A DNA stretch of 64,000 nucleotides from Megaustenia siamemsis (taxonomy: Eukaryota > Mollusca > Gastropoda > Stylommatophora > Ariophantidae): the NCBI GenBank assembly GCA_032433765.1, contig JAVIAB010000024.1:11163821-11227820 (forward strand). Direction: 5' to 3'. A model generated the notes under the pieces. That model saw nothing but the letters and a program-made list of their open reading frames with translations. It did no database searches and was not told the origin of the DNA. A program made the position numbers and the translations under genes. Every line of letters starts with the position of its first letter. Within the stretch, counting starts at the first letter, position 1. Positions 32,724-44,544 of the stretch are shown here, in pieces.

Positions 32724-33580
32724 TCAGATCTTAGTCTCTAGGGACTTCGCCAGAGGTCAAGCTGGGGTATGAAAAAAATGTATCGTGGTCCATGATTAAC
32801 CCAAATAGACCTCTGTATCTGCTAGACAGTAATTATATATTTCTTAAGTGTTTTGTGTTTTTTTCCCTGGCGTGTACACATCTCCTTGACAAATCAGTAT
32901 CACTGGCCACGTTGTTGTAGTTTAATTGAACACAAACGTAATAACAGGCGTGTTTGAAGGTAAGAACGTGAATGTTTTGTAGGACAACAGAACAAAATAG
33001 TGTACATATATATATATATATATCTGTATAAGTTTCTCATTATCGATGTTTTTTTTTTTACATCTGGAAATAAGTGAGAAAGAGGTTATTGCACACACAC
33101 ACACACACACACACACTCCTATATAATTTTGTTTTTTTTCTAAATACTTGCTTATAAATATAAAATGATAAATAATTGTTAACTTTTTTTGTTATAATAA
33201 TAAAGGCGGTTGGCTAAAAGAAGTTAGTATCGCAGTGTTCCCTGTAGTGGTGGCTCTTACTGATATAGAAGACCTAGTATTGCAGTACCTCTGGGCTGGA
33301 CTAGTAGTTTCTCAGCATAACCAGGGATAGACGATCTATAACTTTTCCAGTAAGAGCTGGGAATATCAAGAAAACCAATATTCTTGGTCTGCCTCTGCCT
33401 CTATGTTGTATCGTTTGGGACATGTTGAAAGACACATCAGCCTACTAAACTAATATTGGAAGAGAAAAAACAGGGCAATAGAGGCAGAGACAGACCAATA
33501 ATAACATGGATGAGTAAAATCAAAAGATGGACAATACAGCTTATGCCAACCTGTATCATCAAAGCAAGAGACAGGACTTC
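32724..33580 (+). mobile_element. Rep-H composite repeat, copy 2
   Basis: Same order as 16264-17240, including the inverted LINE-A scrap (CTTGGTCTGCCTCTGCCTCT at 33384) followed by the plus-strand LINE-A end (TAATATTGGAAGAGAAAAAA). The inverted arm is shorter here. (CA)n at 33092-33115. Confidence 0.7.
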
Positions 33581-33699
33581 CGTTTCAATGATGGTGGAAC
33601 TAGTACAAGTTCTCTCGATCGCTGCAGAATCTGTATTTGGGGTGTGATTAATTTCGGCTCTCCATTGTAATTTTCTGAGTTAAAGTCAATATGATGTTC

Positions 33700-33845
33700 T
33701 ACTTAACACATCAGCGCCGATGAAGCGGTGTAGTACGCACGACAATATTCCTTTCTGACAAATCAAGTGTTGTGAATGCGACCTTCCACCGCCTAGAGTT
33801 GATCTGCGGTTTATGTCACATTGAGTGCTGTTCAATGACCGTTGT
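33700..33845 (+). repeat. Rep-G left part
   Basis: GACAAATCAAGTGTTGTGAA, TGCGACCTTCCACCGCCTAG and CAATGACCGTTGTTGGA match 44270-44370 (minus). The remainder of this Rep-G resumes at 35114; LINE-R and LINE-E lie between. Confidence 0.65.
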
Positions 33846-34680
33846 TGGAATTGAGTTATTGAGTTATTTGCCGATCATATTTCATCATTGCACTTCGAAC
33901 ATGTCCATAGGTGCTCAGATTTCCTCCTCAGCAAGTCCCACAGCGCCCAGCGACTGACGACTCCAATTCTATGTTGGTTGATAAGTCTTCGTACACGGCC
34001 ACTAAATTTCTCATGTCTGGCTGTGCCCATCTTAACTCCCATTTCCACCATCCGAAGAAGTGACGTGGATCTGTGTTTGTCAAAGTCCTGTGCCCTTCCC
34101 ATATTCCGCAGGGCATTGATGATGTCCGCCCGATCCATTGGTTGCCGGTCCTCAACGACAGCTAGCCAGCATGTCCGCTCTTTCATTTTCCCGTACTCCC
34201 GCATGTCCAGGGACATAGACAATGGGGACCTTACGTATTTGTTACTTCTGCAATGACTCTACCCATTGCATGCGTACAGAGCCTGCCTCCACTTTTTTAT
34301 CATGCTCATCGAGTCACTCAGTATACATGCGTGGGTGTAGTCTTGTGACTCTAACCATTTGAATGCCTTGGTCACTGCCATCGCCTCCATTGTCATGCTA
34401 CTCGTGGTCATGACGTATGCACCACTGTCTTCTTTGACTATTCTGCCTGCCGAGCGTGCTGTAAATGCCCGTGCACTTCTTTGGTGTCGTCTTACAGATC
34501 CATCTTTATAGATGACTGCATCTTTCTCATCGGTGTTATCGCAGATGAAACCTTTGAACTCAGCATTAACCACGACCGGGTTCTCTTCCCTACTTTTCCT
34601 GTCGAGTGTGACAATACACGAGAATGTCCTCTTGAATGACGTCAGCACCGGTCCACAATTTGTAAAAGGCTCACAGTGTA
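33846..34680 (-). mobile_element. LINE-R relic with RNase H
   Basis: The minus frame holds VIYKDGSVRRHQRSARAFTA (first catalytic motif kept), MEAMAVTKAFKWLESQ, CILSDSMSMIKK, a one-base frameshift at the A run near 34295, and RVRRLINQHRIGVVSRWALW. The tail is AATAACTCAATAACTCAATT. It seems to have inserted into Rep-G. Confidence 0.85.
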
Positions 34681-34934
34681 TCCGCGTGCTGCAGAGCGAT
34701 TTACTGGAGTTGACCAGTCAATAACGTGGAAACGGGTTCTGGACCGTGCGACTGAGTGAGTGCACGTGAGTCTAGACCATCCATATCATCGACGTTCAGC
34801 GACAAAATCCTCTATGAGACTATGACTACGGTAATTATTCCGATGCAGCCCAAACGACAAATCGAAGAAGGAAAACACGTCAAGGTAAGAGAGGTGTTGG
34901 AATTGTTCTTTCTTCTTCTTCTTTTCTCTTTTCA
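34681..34934. other. Unassigned spacer
   Basis: Between LINE-R and LINE-E relics; a TTC-rich tail of LINE-E begins near 34908. Confidence 0.35.
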
Positions 34935-35113
34935 CTGACTCCTAAAAGGTGCCGTGATTTATATTATTTGTCGTTCTTGTGCTGCTCGAATTGTCTGAAT
35001 TAGTGATTTTCCTTTGTTGTTACATGTCTCTGTCACTGCATCTATCCATCTTCTTCTGGGTCTTCCTCTTGGTCTTTTTCCATGCATTCCCGAAAAGAAC
35101 GCCCTTGATGGTG
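34935..35113 (-). mobile_element. LINE-E 3' end
   Basis: The minus frame reads SPSRAFFSGMHGKRPRGRPR and RWIDAVTETCNNKGKSLIQT, nearly identical to 970-1128, and the same CACGGCACCTTTTAGG 3' UTR. It is 5'-truncated to under 200 bp. Confidence 0.9.
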
Positions 35114-35900
35114 ATTCTTGTGGAATCGTTTGACGCAAGTTATTTACATTGTGCAACTTATTAATGTGGTCTGTCAAGTCAGCCGAAGTTTTATCTCTTT
35201 AGGGAATTTGCACTGTGTTTCGTTCGTTGTAGGCTGTATTCACTAGAGTAATCAGGAATCTATGGGCGCAGCCATTGTTGTGTGTGCTACGCCATCATAA
35301 TGGCTCATCGTGTATCCCTAGACCGGCCATACGCTAATCTTACGGTCAGTTATTTGATATGCGACGGGGATAGTCCAACGACTGTGTTTTATATGTTCGG
35401 AATTGGAGTCAAAAACGATGTCCTAACATCATCAAGCGCTATACAATTTAAAAAATATGACGATCATCATTTACAGGAGGACGTGAACTTCCGGTCAATA
35501 TGGTGCATAGGCGGCTTGAACTATTGAAGGCTGTGTATGAAAGTGTTCCTTGTTGCAGCTTCCTCATATTCCAGTTTTTTGCAGGAACTACTGAGTTAGG
35601 TGCTCTATGCACACCGTTAGCTGTGTGTTTCATCCGTTTTGTTCATGTTTCTATATTACAATTGTTTATGATGAATAATGATATCGTATGGCATGGAACT
35701 GTTGGCTGTGTTCACTCTCTGTGCGGTTTCGCCTTATGTCTTTTGGCGTGTGCTGAGGCTGCTATGATGGGGACTACATCTACCTTTCTTTATTTAGGAG
35801 ATGAGTTGGTAATTCGGATGATTTCTCTGGCACGGACGGTTGAGCAATTATGGATTTTAATTCGACTGCAGTGATACCGGGGCCTTCCATAACCAAAGAA
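35114..35900 (+). repeat. Rep-G copy, right part complete
   Basis: From GTGGAATCGTTTGACGCAAG to GGGGCCTTCCATAACCAAAGAACC. This is the best copy of the distal 780 bp. Plus and minus frames are both broken. Confidence 0.75.
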
Positions 35901-36289
35901 CCAAAGATGAAAAACTGTATGACGTCGATACCATTTCTCTAGTTCCCATATCTAACCTATCAAGGTAGGATATCTTTGTAATGTCTTTACTTTCGTGCGG
36001 GTGTAGAACAAAACAGACCACAGGTATATTATTTACAATAATTATATTTTGATAATGGCTGACAATTATCAGATTTATTTAAGATTTGATGCATTATTAC
36101 AAAAGTATTAAATTACAATTTTCAATTATTAGATTATTATTAGATTATCATCGATAGTCAATCCACTGTTTTGCTGTTTCATTTTAAAAGTTTTATGAAA
36201 AGTGGGTTGGCCGCTTTCTTGTTAATCGGTGCAAAATCCATGATCTTTTTTTCCAGCGAGTAAAACACATTCGTACACAATTATCCCTT
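35901..36289. other. No recognisable feature
   Basis: AT-rich, no tandem or coding structure. Confidence 0.4.
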
Positions 36290-36480
36290 TTTGGAATCCC
36301 CAAGGTAAAAGAAAAAGAGGAAGACCAAAGCATTTTTAGAGAAGACAGATGGAAACAGAGATGAAGTTGATGTGTAAGACATGAAGTGATCTTAAAAGAA
36401 AGGTAAGAAACAGAACGGATTATAAAGCGTTTCGTGAAGACCTATGCTCCACAGGGAGTTGAAAGGAAGAAGAATAATAA
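36290..36480 (+). mobile_element. LINE-D 3' fragment
   Basis: TTTTGGAATCCCCAAGGTAA, AGAAAAAGAGGAAGACC and CCTATGCTCCACAGGGAGTT match the end of LINE-D; the coding frame is broken. Confidence 0.8.
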
Positions 36481-36624
36481 CACACATTTGTCAGCTTTTG
36501 TGTACGATTTTTCCATTCTTGCTATTTAACAGCTTCACAGATAGTCCTTAAAGCGATTAATTTTTGCGTTAAACATGCAAACATATTTTTTGCCACACCC
36601 ACTAAGGCTTAATTACTGATATAT

Positions 36625-37115
36625 CATTTAACACCATCAAGCGCTATACAGTATTTTTTTCTCAATATGACGATCATCATTTTCGGGAGGACGAGAACGG
36701 ACGGGACCATTGAAGGCTATGTCTGAAGGGTGTTCTTTGTTGCAGTTTCCTCATATTCCAAGTCCGACTTGTTGCAGGAGCTACTGAGTTAAGTGCTCTG
36801 TGCACACTGTGAGCTGTGTGTTTCATCCGTGTTGATCATATTTCGATGTCCCAATTGTTTACGATGAAGGATGATATCGTATGACAGGGAACAGTTGACT
36901 GTGTTCACTTTCTGCGCGGTTTCGCCTTATGTCTTTTGGCGTGTGCTGAGACTGCTACGATGGGGACTACAGTTACCTTTCTTTGTTTGGGAGATGAGTT
37001 AGTAATTCGGATGATTCCACTGGCACGGGCGGTTTAGCAATTATGGATTTTGATTCGTTTGCAGTGATACCGAGGCCTTCCATAACTAATAACCAATAAC
37101 CAATACTGATATATT
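36625..37115 (+). repeat. Rep-G copy
   Basis: CACCATCAAGCGCTATACAG through CGAGGCCTTCCATAACTAAT then AACCAATAACCAAT. The terminal short repeat is well preserved. Confidence 0.75.
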
Positions 37116-37608
37116 TTTTTAAAACTTTAGTGTGTATTTTAATGGAGCCGGTGGGTTGAAAAGGTTTCACTTCAGGAAAACCTCAAGATTTCCTTTTCGT
37201 TTCCTTTTTTTTCTCCTTAATTCTCTCTTTCTGTTGTTAATTGTCACGGATCGTAAGATTAATTCTAGCCTCGCACCAACTGTGAGCACATGACGATCCC
37301 GGGCTGTGATGCTTGCAAGTTTAAGAAAAGCTGAGTTAAACGATGATGACAATGATATTATGATAATGATACTACGTAAACCTAAATACGAAATACGTAT
37401 CATTTATATCAACAAATAAATCAAATAACTCATAGACCAAATTACGTACATTACTATTAAAAACACTGATCTGAAAGGAGGCGGATATGATATTAATTTA
37501 GAAAACACATAGTTTGCATCAGATCTACCTAGTACATGTCACAGGAGGCGAGGAGCACATATAATGTCTATGTCATTGTTTATGTCATGTCTAATTAGAA
37601 TGGAAACT
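37116..37608. other. No recognisable feature
   Basis: A TTTC-rich patch near 37195-37225; nothing else. Confidence 0.4.
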
Positions 37609-38619
37609 GAGTGTCATGGCGGCTGTATGTAGATAGTTTTTTTCCTGACTCGGCTCTTGCTGACGTGTTTAAATGATTTACGCGACAGTCTAGTTCTAAA
37701 ATAACGTGCTGCTATTCCCCGTTGTAGTTATGTTTACTTGTGACACGCGGATTAACCTTGAACTTTATCGATATTTCAGTGAACAATTATTTATTCTTTA
37801 TTTGTCGGCGTGTTACCTGTCATCGACATGCTAACATGTGTTCGCGGTTCGACATGCAAACATCTATTTTAACAACAATGGCGCCTGCCAGGAATGTCTA
37901 TCCTGAATGTACAAAGTCTGTGACGATAGATGGAACGTAAAAATCATAAATTATTAAATGCACAGGAAGGGAAAACAACAAAGTGTGTGGTACACAAGAG
38001 GTTTATTCAGGTCATGAAAGACGAATATGGCTGACGACCGTGAAAGATACTGGAACCTCATCACGTACTATTCTAAAAAAAAGCCATAGAGAAAAATTAT
38101 AACTGATATCTGAAGAAAGATCATGGAATAAGTACATGGAATGTTATGACACATTACCAAGAAAGAAAATTAGAAATACTTATTTTAAAAGCAGAACGAC
38201 TAAATATAGATATTTTAAATATATCAGAGACAAGATGGAAAGAATGTGGGTACATATAGGACGAAAAATATACATTCAGGCATCACAACAGAACATCGAA
38301 GAGGTGTTGGAATATTCATAAAAAGAGAGCTACAAAAAATTTTGTATTAGTACCCACGGGACATAACAATAAAAGGATTATACTACTCAAAATGAAAGCA
38401 AAACCATTCGACATAGCAATAATACAGACATACACACCTACTCATGACTACACAGATGAACAAATAGAAGCATACTATGAAGATCTAAATAAAATTATAA
38501 AGCAAGCGAAATCTTCGGACGTCTTGATTGTAATGGGTGATATGAATGATAAAGTAGAAAAAGGTAGATATAAAACGAATATATTAAATCATGGTTTAGG
38601 AAAAAGAAATGAAAGAGGA

Positions 38620-39136
38620 AACAAAAGTAATTTTAATGCCATGAAAAATATACGAACAACAATACAAATATCAGCAGGGTTGAAACTAAGAATAACAAAA
38701 TGTTACATCTTCTCAATATTCCTGTATGGTGCAGAAACATAGACATTAGACAAGAAAACAGAACATAAAATTGAAGCCTTTGAAATGTGGATTTATAGAA
38801 GAATAGGTTGAATTGGATGGAAAGAAAAGAAAACAAACGATTAAGTTTTAAAACAACTAAAAATAAAAAGAGAACTGCTAAATACAATTAAGACAAGACA
38901 AATTAAATTTTTGGGGCACGTCAAAAGACACACCAGCCTACTAAAAGTAATATTGGAAGGGAAAATACAAGGTAAAAGAGGCAAAGGCAGACCAAGACTA
39001 ACATGGACGAGTAACATCAAAAGATGGACAAGTCAATCTACGACAACCTGCACCATCAAAGCAAGAAACAGAGTAGAATGGCGATCCATGGTAGCCAACC
39101 TCCGTTGTAGAGAAGGCACTCAATGATAATGATGAT
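38620..39136 (+). mobile_element. LINE-A fragment nested in LINE-A, 14-bp TSD
   Basis: Flanked by GAAATGAAAGAGGA at 38606-38619 and 39137-39150. Reads KSNFNAMKNIRTTIQISAGL, CYIFSIFLYGAET and a TAG where Trp is expected, ending with the LINE-A 3' end and (GAT)n. It is a 517-bp 5'-truncated insertion. Confidence 0.9.
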
Positions 39137-39351
39137 GAAATGAAAGAGGAGAAAGGTTAGTACAATTTTGTGAAGAAAACAGGTTGATAATATGTAAAAA
39201 GGAAACAAAAAACTATAAACATGGAAAAGCCCCGTAGATAAGAAGAGGAATCCATTAGACTCCATGATTAAAGACAGATTCTGTAATAGAGGCAAGGAAG
39301 CCAATACCTATCCAGGAGCAGATATTAATTCAGATCACAATCATGTAATGA

Positions 39352-39579
39352 CTACCACGGACAAGGGGTAGGGTTCGATCCCAACCGACGGCTTCCGGGT
39401 TCACCCAGCCTTAAATGGGTACCGGATTTTTTTCTGGGAAAGTAAAGCAGTACGGGCGTAATACTGACCACATTACCCCAAAAAATCATGTGCTGAAGGT
39501 CTGTAAAATATAGGGTCACTAACACCATATTTCCCTATACGCCACTTGGCGTGACGGGGGTACTTTACTTTACTTTTTT
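39352..39579 (+). mobile_element. SINE-C nested in LINE-A, 15-bp TSD
   Basis: Flanked by ACAATCATGTAATGA (39337-39351) and ACAATCATGCAATGA (39580-39594). The A-box is lost (5' truncation); B-box GGGTTCGATCCCAACC, then GGGTTCACCCAGCCTTAAAT, GGGTACCGGATTTTTTTCTG and the CACTTGGCGTGACGGGGG end. Confidence 0.9.
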
Positions 39580-40072
39580 ACAATCATGCAATGATTAAAA
39601 GGAAAATCAAACTAAAGTGAAATATACAAAAGAGGAAGTCATCAACAATACCACTAGATATAACAACTTTAAATCAAAAAGATATTGAAGATACTTACAT
39701 ACAATAGAATTAACGAACTCATATCAGAAGCGGCTAGAGGAAGGGATTGAGCAGTACAGAAGATAATATTCTGATGAATAAGTTACAACCAAAAGCCAAT
39801 GCATAAAAAAAGCATACAAGAAACTTGCGATACCATACCCAAAAAGGATAATAAGAAAAATCAAAAAGGGATAACTGACGTCAAATTGGAAAAATTGGAA
39901 AATAGAAGACAAGCGAAGAATACTACCCAATATAACAAAATAGATACTGAAATACACACAAGAAACCAATTATAAAATGTACATCAGGCTATAAAATCAT
40001 AAAATCGGAAGGGGGAAAAGCTATATAAACAATGAATAAGGGAATGGCAGCAAGACCTGACAACATACACAT

Positions 40073-40405
40073 GGCGGGGGGCCTCGGTAGCCTAGTTGGG
40101 AAAACCACTCGACTGGACTACCGACGTTCGGACAACCCGTGTTCGATTCCCGCTGGGAGCAGTGTGAATTTTACTTGTGTATGGAAAAAAAAATACCCCC
40201 ACGGTCGACCCAGCCGTTGGCAGAAATGGGTACCAGGGTATTACCCTGGGAAGGTGAGGAATGTCGCTTCGCATCTGAGTTTTGATGCTTGAGGCGACAC
40301 TATACAGAAATATCCGAACATTTCTGGATAGGGGGCCGTGCACATATGGGTGGAAACTCGCGTGCTAAGACGCCGGTTCAAGTCTCGTACTTTACCTTTA
40401 CCTTT
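40073..40405 (+). mobile_element. SINE-D, full length, nested in LINE-A
   Basis: Flanked by ACATACACAT at 40063-40072 and 40406-40415. Head GGCCTCGGTAGCCTAGTTGG and B-box CGTGTTCGATTCCCGC. Central GGTCGACCCAGCCGTTGGCA and AAATGGGTACCAGGGTATTA. ATCCGAACATTTCTGGAT region, then GCGTGCTAAGACGCCGGTTC and a TTTACC tail. 333 bp, the best copy of SINE-D. Confidence 0.9.
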
Positions 40406-41018
40406 ACATACACATATAGATAATAAAGGCACTAGAAGCTTTTGGCACTTGGTTCACAGACATATGCAATGACATATGCTATGCATGATACATAAAAAAT
40501 CTGAACCAAATCAACAATTATAATTGCAATGCCTAAAAAAAATGGTGCAGTTGAATGCAATGATTTTAGAACAAAAAACCTGATTAGCCAGGTAACAAAA
40601 ATCTTGCTAAGAGTTTTACCAAGAAGTATTCAGATTCAAATCAATATTGAATTAGGAAAACAAGAATTTGGGTTTCGGAAAAAAACAGAGAGACAAAATA
40701 AGCAATATTCTGCGTGAGAACATCAAGCAAAAATATCATACAAGTAAACAAACCAATAATACCTGCTTCATAGATCCCACTTAAGCTTTTCATACAATAC
40801 ACCATTAAGAAATTATCATCATTATGTACCACACCGGTTGGCGTAGGCGATCATGTCCTTCCACAATCTTCTATCTACAGTGCATCGTATCAGTTCTGTT
40901 GTTGACTGTTTTCCATGCCATGACACCAAGCTATCGAGTGTTTTCTCTCTTTGTCGTCCGCGATCTCTCTTTCCTTTTATTTTGCCAGTTGTAACCAAGT
41001 ATTCAAACTTTCGTCTTC

Positions 41019-42456
41019 TCATGATGTGCCCGAAAAATGTTGATTGCTTCTTCTGTTGTATTTTAAGAGCTCCCTTTTTGTGTTGGCCTCTTTGAGAACT
41101 TCCTCATTGGTATTTTTAGCTGTCCAGGGAACTTTCAACATTCTTCTGAGAAATCCCATCTCTGTGGCCTCTAATCGTCTTTTCATTTGTTTGTCTACTG
41201 TCCATGATTCGCTTCGATAGGTCAGAATTGGTTCTATATAGCACCGCTGAACTCTCTTTCTCATTTTTATTGACATAGATTTGTTGCATAAGATATTTTT
41301 CATTTTCTGAAATGCTATTTTGGCCTGAGCTGTTCTGCTTTTTATTTCTGTGGTGCATCTCCCATCTGATGTAATTATTGTGCCCAAATATTTGACGCGT
41401 TGCACTTGTTTCAAATTTGTCCTGTTTATTTTTATGCTGCATGCTGGTGATGATTGTTTCTTCGATATAACCATTACTTCTGTTTTCTTACTATTCAGAC
41501 TGAGACCTCTCTTGCTGCTTTCTTTTACTATTATGTCTATCATTTCTTGTAGTTCATTCCCTGTCTCAGCTTTTAAGACTGTATTATCCGCATATCGCCA
41601 ATTATTTATGTTGTGACCGTTGACTTCAATTCCTATTTTGTCTACTATTGATCTAATAATATGTTCGCTGTAAAGTGAAAACAAATCCGGCGACAGAACA
41701 CAGCCTTGTCTGACTCCCTGTTTTATAAGTTGATATTGTCCTGTCTGGTTGTTAATTCGTGTAGCTGCTGTTTGTTGCCAGTACATGTTTTTTATGATTC
41801 GCAGATCCTTGCCATCAATGTTTAATTTCTCCAGCATGTTTATTATTTCCACATGCTTTACTTTGTCAAATGCTTTTGTGTAGTCTATAAAGCACATATA
41901 TAGATCTTTCTTTACCTATATATAGATCTTTCTATCATTGTTCTTAAAATGTACATTGCATTATTGGTGCCTTTTCCTTCCACAAAGCCACATTGTTCCT
42001 CATTATTTCTGGTTTTATGTTGTTTCTTACACGTCTCATGATGATTCTTAGTAATATTTTAGTCATATGGCTCATGATACTAATAGTGCGATGGTCTTCA
42101 CAATCAGTGGCACCTAACTTCTTCGGTATGGCTACAAAGATAGATTTTAGTAGATCTTCGGGTATGTGTCCAGTGTTATATGTGTCATTGAGTAGTTTTG
42201 TTATGACTTGTACTCCCAATTCTCCTAATGCATTTATCTCTTCGATTGTTATATTGTCGGGACCTGGAGCTTTGCCTCTTTTCATGTGTTGAATTGCGTC
42301 CTCCACTTCACTCTGCATTATTGGTGGTCCTGTTTCTTCATTTGAATTGTTTAATTCTGGTCTTTCATCATCATAGAGTTGACTGATATATTCTGTCCAT
42401 CTTTCCATTGTCTTCTCCTGTCCCATTATTATATTTCCTTCCTTGATTTCACACAT
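41019..42456 (-). pseudogene. LINE-B reverse transcriptase
   Basis: Two frames. 41944-42456 has MERWTEYISQLYDDERPE, EVEDAIQHMKRGKAPGPDNI, LKSIFVAIPKKLGATDCEDH (fingers). 41019-41897 has CFIDYTKAFDKVKH, GVRQGCVLSPDLF, and NNWRYADNTVLKAE (41583-41594), where the second catalytic Asp of YADD is Asn. Then come RVKYLGTIITSDGRCTTEIK and the thumb region. Between the frames a 20-bp direct duplication of TATATAGATCTTTCT brings in a stop. It is the most complete RT here yet inactive. Confidence 0.9.
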
Positions 42457-42588
42457 CCTGAAACTTGGACTTCTTTTCTTCCAGTTAATTCATTTAACTG
42501 ATTGTGCATAAATTGTCAGTCTTTCTTTTGTTGTTTTTTCATTTCTTCACATTTCTGTTTTAACCATCCATCCTTTGCTTCTCTGCAT

Positions 42589-43430
42589 TTATTTTGGATC
42601 TCTTTGTGCAATATTGTGAATATGTGATCTTCTTTCTTGTTTTCTCCTTTCATCCATTAGTTGTAATATTTCTTTTGTCACCCATTTCTTTTTGTTGATT
42701 CTTTTGGTCACCGGTATTATTTCTTTTGATGTTTGTTGAATCGATTGTTTGAGCATTTCCCACTGCTCCTCGATGTCCTGTATTTTCTCAATAGCTTTAC
42801 ATCTTTTTTGTATTATCACACTGAATTTATCACTCATCTGTTTATCTACTCTAAGTATATCTATTTCTAATTTTATATTTCTTGGGGATTTCTGTGTCTT
42901 CCGCAATTTTATTCTTGTCTTTCCAACTACTGGTACATGGACACAATTGCTATCTACACCTGGCCTTGTTTTAACATATTTTAGCCCATTCCTGAATCTT
43001 CTCTGTATCAATATAAAATAAATTTGATTGTGTACTTTTTTGTCTGGGCTTTGCCATTTCCATAGTCGCCTAGGGTGTTGTTTGAACCAGGTGTTTCCTA
43101 TCATCATTTCATGTGTCTTTGCCCAATCTATCAATATATCCCCTCTGTCATTCGTCTCTCCAAGGCCATGCCCCCCCCCCCCTTCCATTTTGCATTTTAG
43201 CTGTTCCTACCTTTTCATTAAAATCCCCTAATATAATAGTTATTTCTTGGGTTTTACACTGTTCCATGGTCATCTCTAGCTCATTATAAAAAGTGTCAAT
43301 GTCTTATTCTTCGCTATTACTTATTGATGCATAAGGTTGAATTATGTTGATATACATTGGTCTACCTCTCGATTTTACTATCAGAATTCTGTCTGATACT
43401 GGCCAAAATCCTTTCACTGTTTTGCTTCTA
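42589..43430 (-). pseudogene. LINE-B AP-endonuclease, C-terminal half
   Basis: Minus order: VSDRILIVKSRGRPMYINII, QPYASISNSEE then a TAA, ITIILGDFNEKVGT (catalytic GDFN), RGDILIDWAKTHEMMIGNTW, HNQIYFILIQRRFRNGLKYV, and DSNCVHVPVVGKTRI where SDH is expected. The linker with LEIDILRVDKQMSDKF and EEQWEMLKQSIQQTSKEIIP follows and is open to 42589. The frame shifts at a C run (43170-43180). Confidence 0.8.
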
Positions 43431-43436
43431 ATTGAG

Positions 43437-44140
43437 TTATTTGTGGGTCATCATCATTACACTCCAAACATGTCCATAGGTGCTCAGATCCCCTGCTCAG
43501 CAATTCCCGCGACTGACGACTCCAGTTCTATGTTGGTTGATAAGTCTTCTTAAAGGCCCAATAAGTTTCTCATTTCTGGCTGTGCCTACCTTAACTCACA
43601 TTTCCATCATCCGAAGAAGTGACGTGGATCTGTGTTTGTCGGAGTCATGTGCACTTCCCACATTTCGGAGGGCATTGATGATGTCCGCCCGATCCATTGG
43701 TTGCCCGTCCTCAACGACAGCACAGCAAGCCAATCTGTCCGCTCTTTCATTTCCCCGTACTCCCGCATGTCCAGAGACAAAGACAAAGGTGACATTACGT
43801 ATTTTGGATTTCTGCAACGTCTCTACCCATTGCATGCGTACAGAGCCTGCCACCACGTTTATTATCATGCTCATCGAATCACTCAGTATACATGCGTAGA
43901 GTCTTGCGACTCTAACCATTTGAATGCCTTGGTCACTGCCATTACCTCCATTGTCATGCTACTCGTGGTCATGACGTATGCACCACTGTCTTCGTAGACT
44001 ATTCTGCCTGCCGAGTGTGCTGTAAATGCCCATGCACTTCTTTGGTGTCGCCTTACAGATCCGTCTGTATAGATGACTGCATCTTTCTCATTAGTGTTAT
44101 CGCATATGAGACCGTTGACCTCAGCATTAACTCCCGATTA
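43437..44140 (-). mobile_element. LINE-R relic with RNase H
   Basis: Minus: CILSDSMSMIINVVAGSVRM, VTFVFVSGHAGVRGNERADR, LACCAVVEDGQPMDRADIIN, then the C-terminal NQHR region near 43530 with deletions. At 44050-44080 the ..YTDGSVRRHQRSAW.. segment is still visible (GATCCGTCTGTATAGATGAC on plus). Confidence 0.85.
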
Positions 44141-44400
44141 TTCTAGTGAATGTATCCTACGACGAACAGAAAACGGTGCAAATTCCCCAAAGAGATAAAA
44201 CTGCGGCTGACGAAGCATTGCACATTAATGAGTAACATGTAAATAACTTGCGTCAAGCAAATCCAACAACGGTCATGAACAGCACCAATGTGACGTAAAG
44301 CGCAGAACAAGCCTAGACGTTGAAAGGTCGCATTCATAACACTTGATTTGTCGAAAATGGAGTATTGCCGGCGTACGGCATCGTTTTATCAGCGCAGATG
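44141..44400 (-). repeat. Rep-G left part
   Basis: Minus: CAAGTGTTATGAATGCGACC, TTTGCTTGACGCAAGTTATT, and AGTTTTATCTCTTTGGGGAA. It bridges 33700-33845 and 35114 and so shows that those two pieces belong together. Confidence 0.7.
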
Positions 44401-44544
44401 TAATAAGTAGATCAATATCTTGACTTCAACGCGTAGGAGTGCAACGGAGAACCGAAACTATTCCGACACCGAATGCACTTTCTGCAGCTATCGAGAGAAT
44501 GTGGACTAGATCCGCCACCTTGGAAACGGAAGTTCTTGGGCATT

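Larger units (their letters stand above)
37609..40812 (+). mobile_element. LINE-A, old copy split by nested insertions
   Basis: 5' end (GTGTCATGGCGGCT) at 37609. Endonuclease relic 38136-38619 with FDIAIIQTYTPTHDYTDEQI and DVLIVMGDMNDKVEKG (the GDFN-type motif). It resumes at 39137 (EERG.. and ..PGADINSDHN at about 39313-39342), at 39580, and at 40416-40812 with the start of RT (QVTKILLRVLPRSIQIQINI, FGFR-like). It then stops where LINE-B is inserted. Stops and frameshifts are numerous. The RT palm is not seen after LINE-B. Confidence 0.85.
40813..43436 (-). mobile_element. LINE-B, long 5'-truncated copy
   Basis: 2.6 kb on the minus strand, inserted in LINE-A. It contains the C-terminal half of the endonuclease, the linker, RT and the C-terminal domain, each described in separate entries. 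The left end has (ATC)n-like sequence, the element's 3' tail. The right end abuts the tail of a LINE-R. Confidence 0.85.

Noticed and set aside
9643..40405. tRNA genes at the A/B-box sites
   Set aside because: Heads do not close an acceptor stem and are followed by shared SINE bodies and TSDs; they are SINE promoters.
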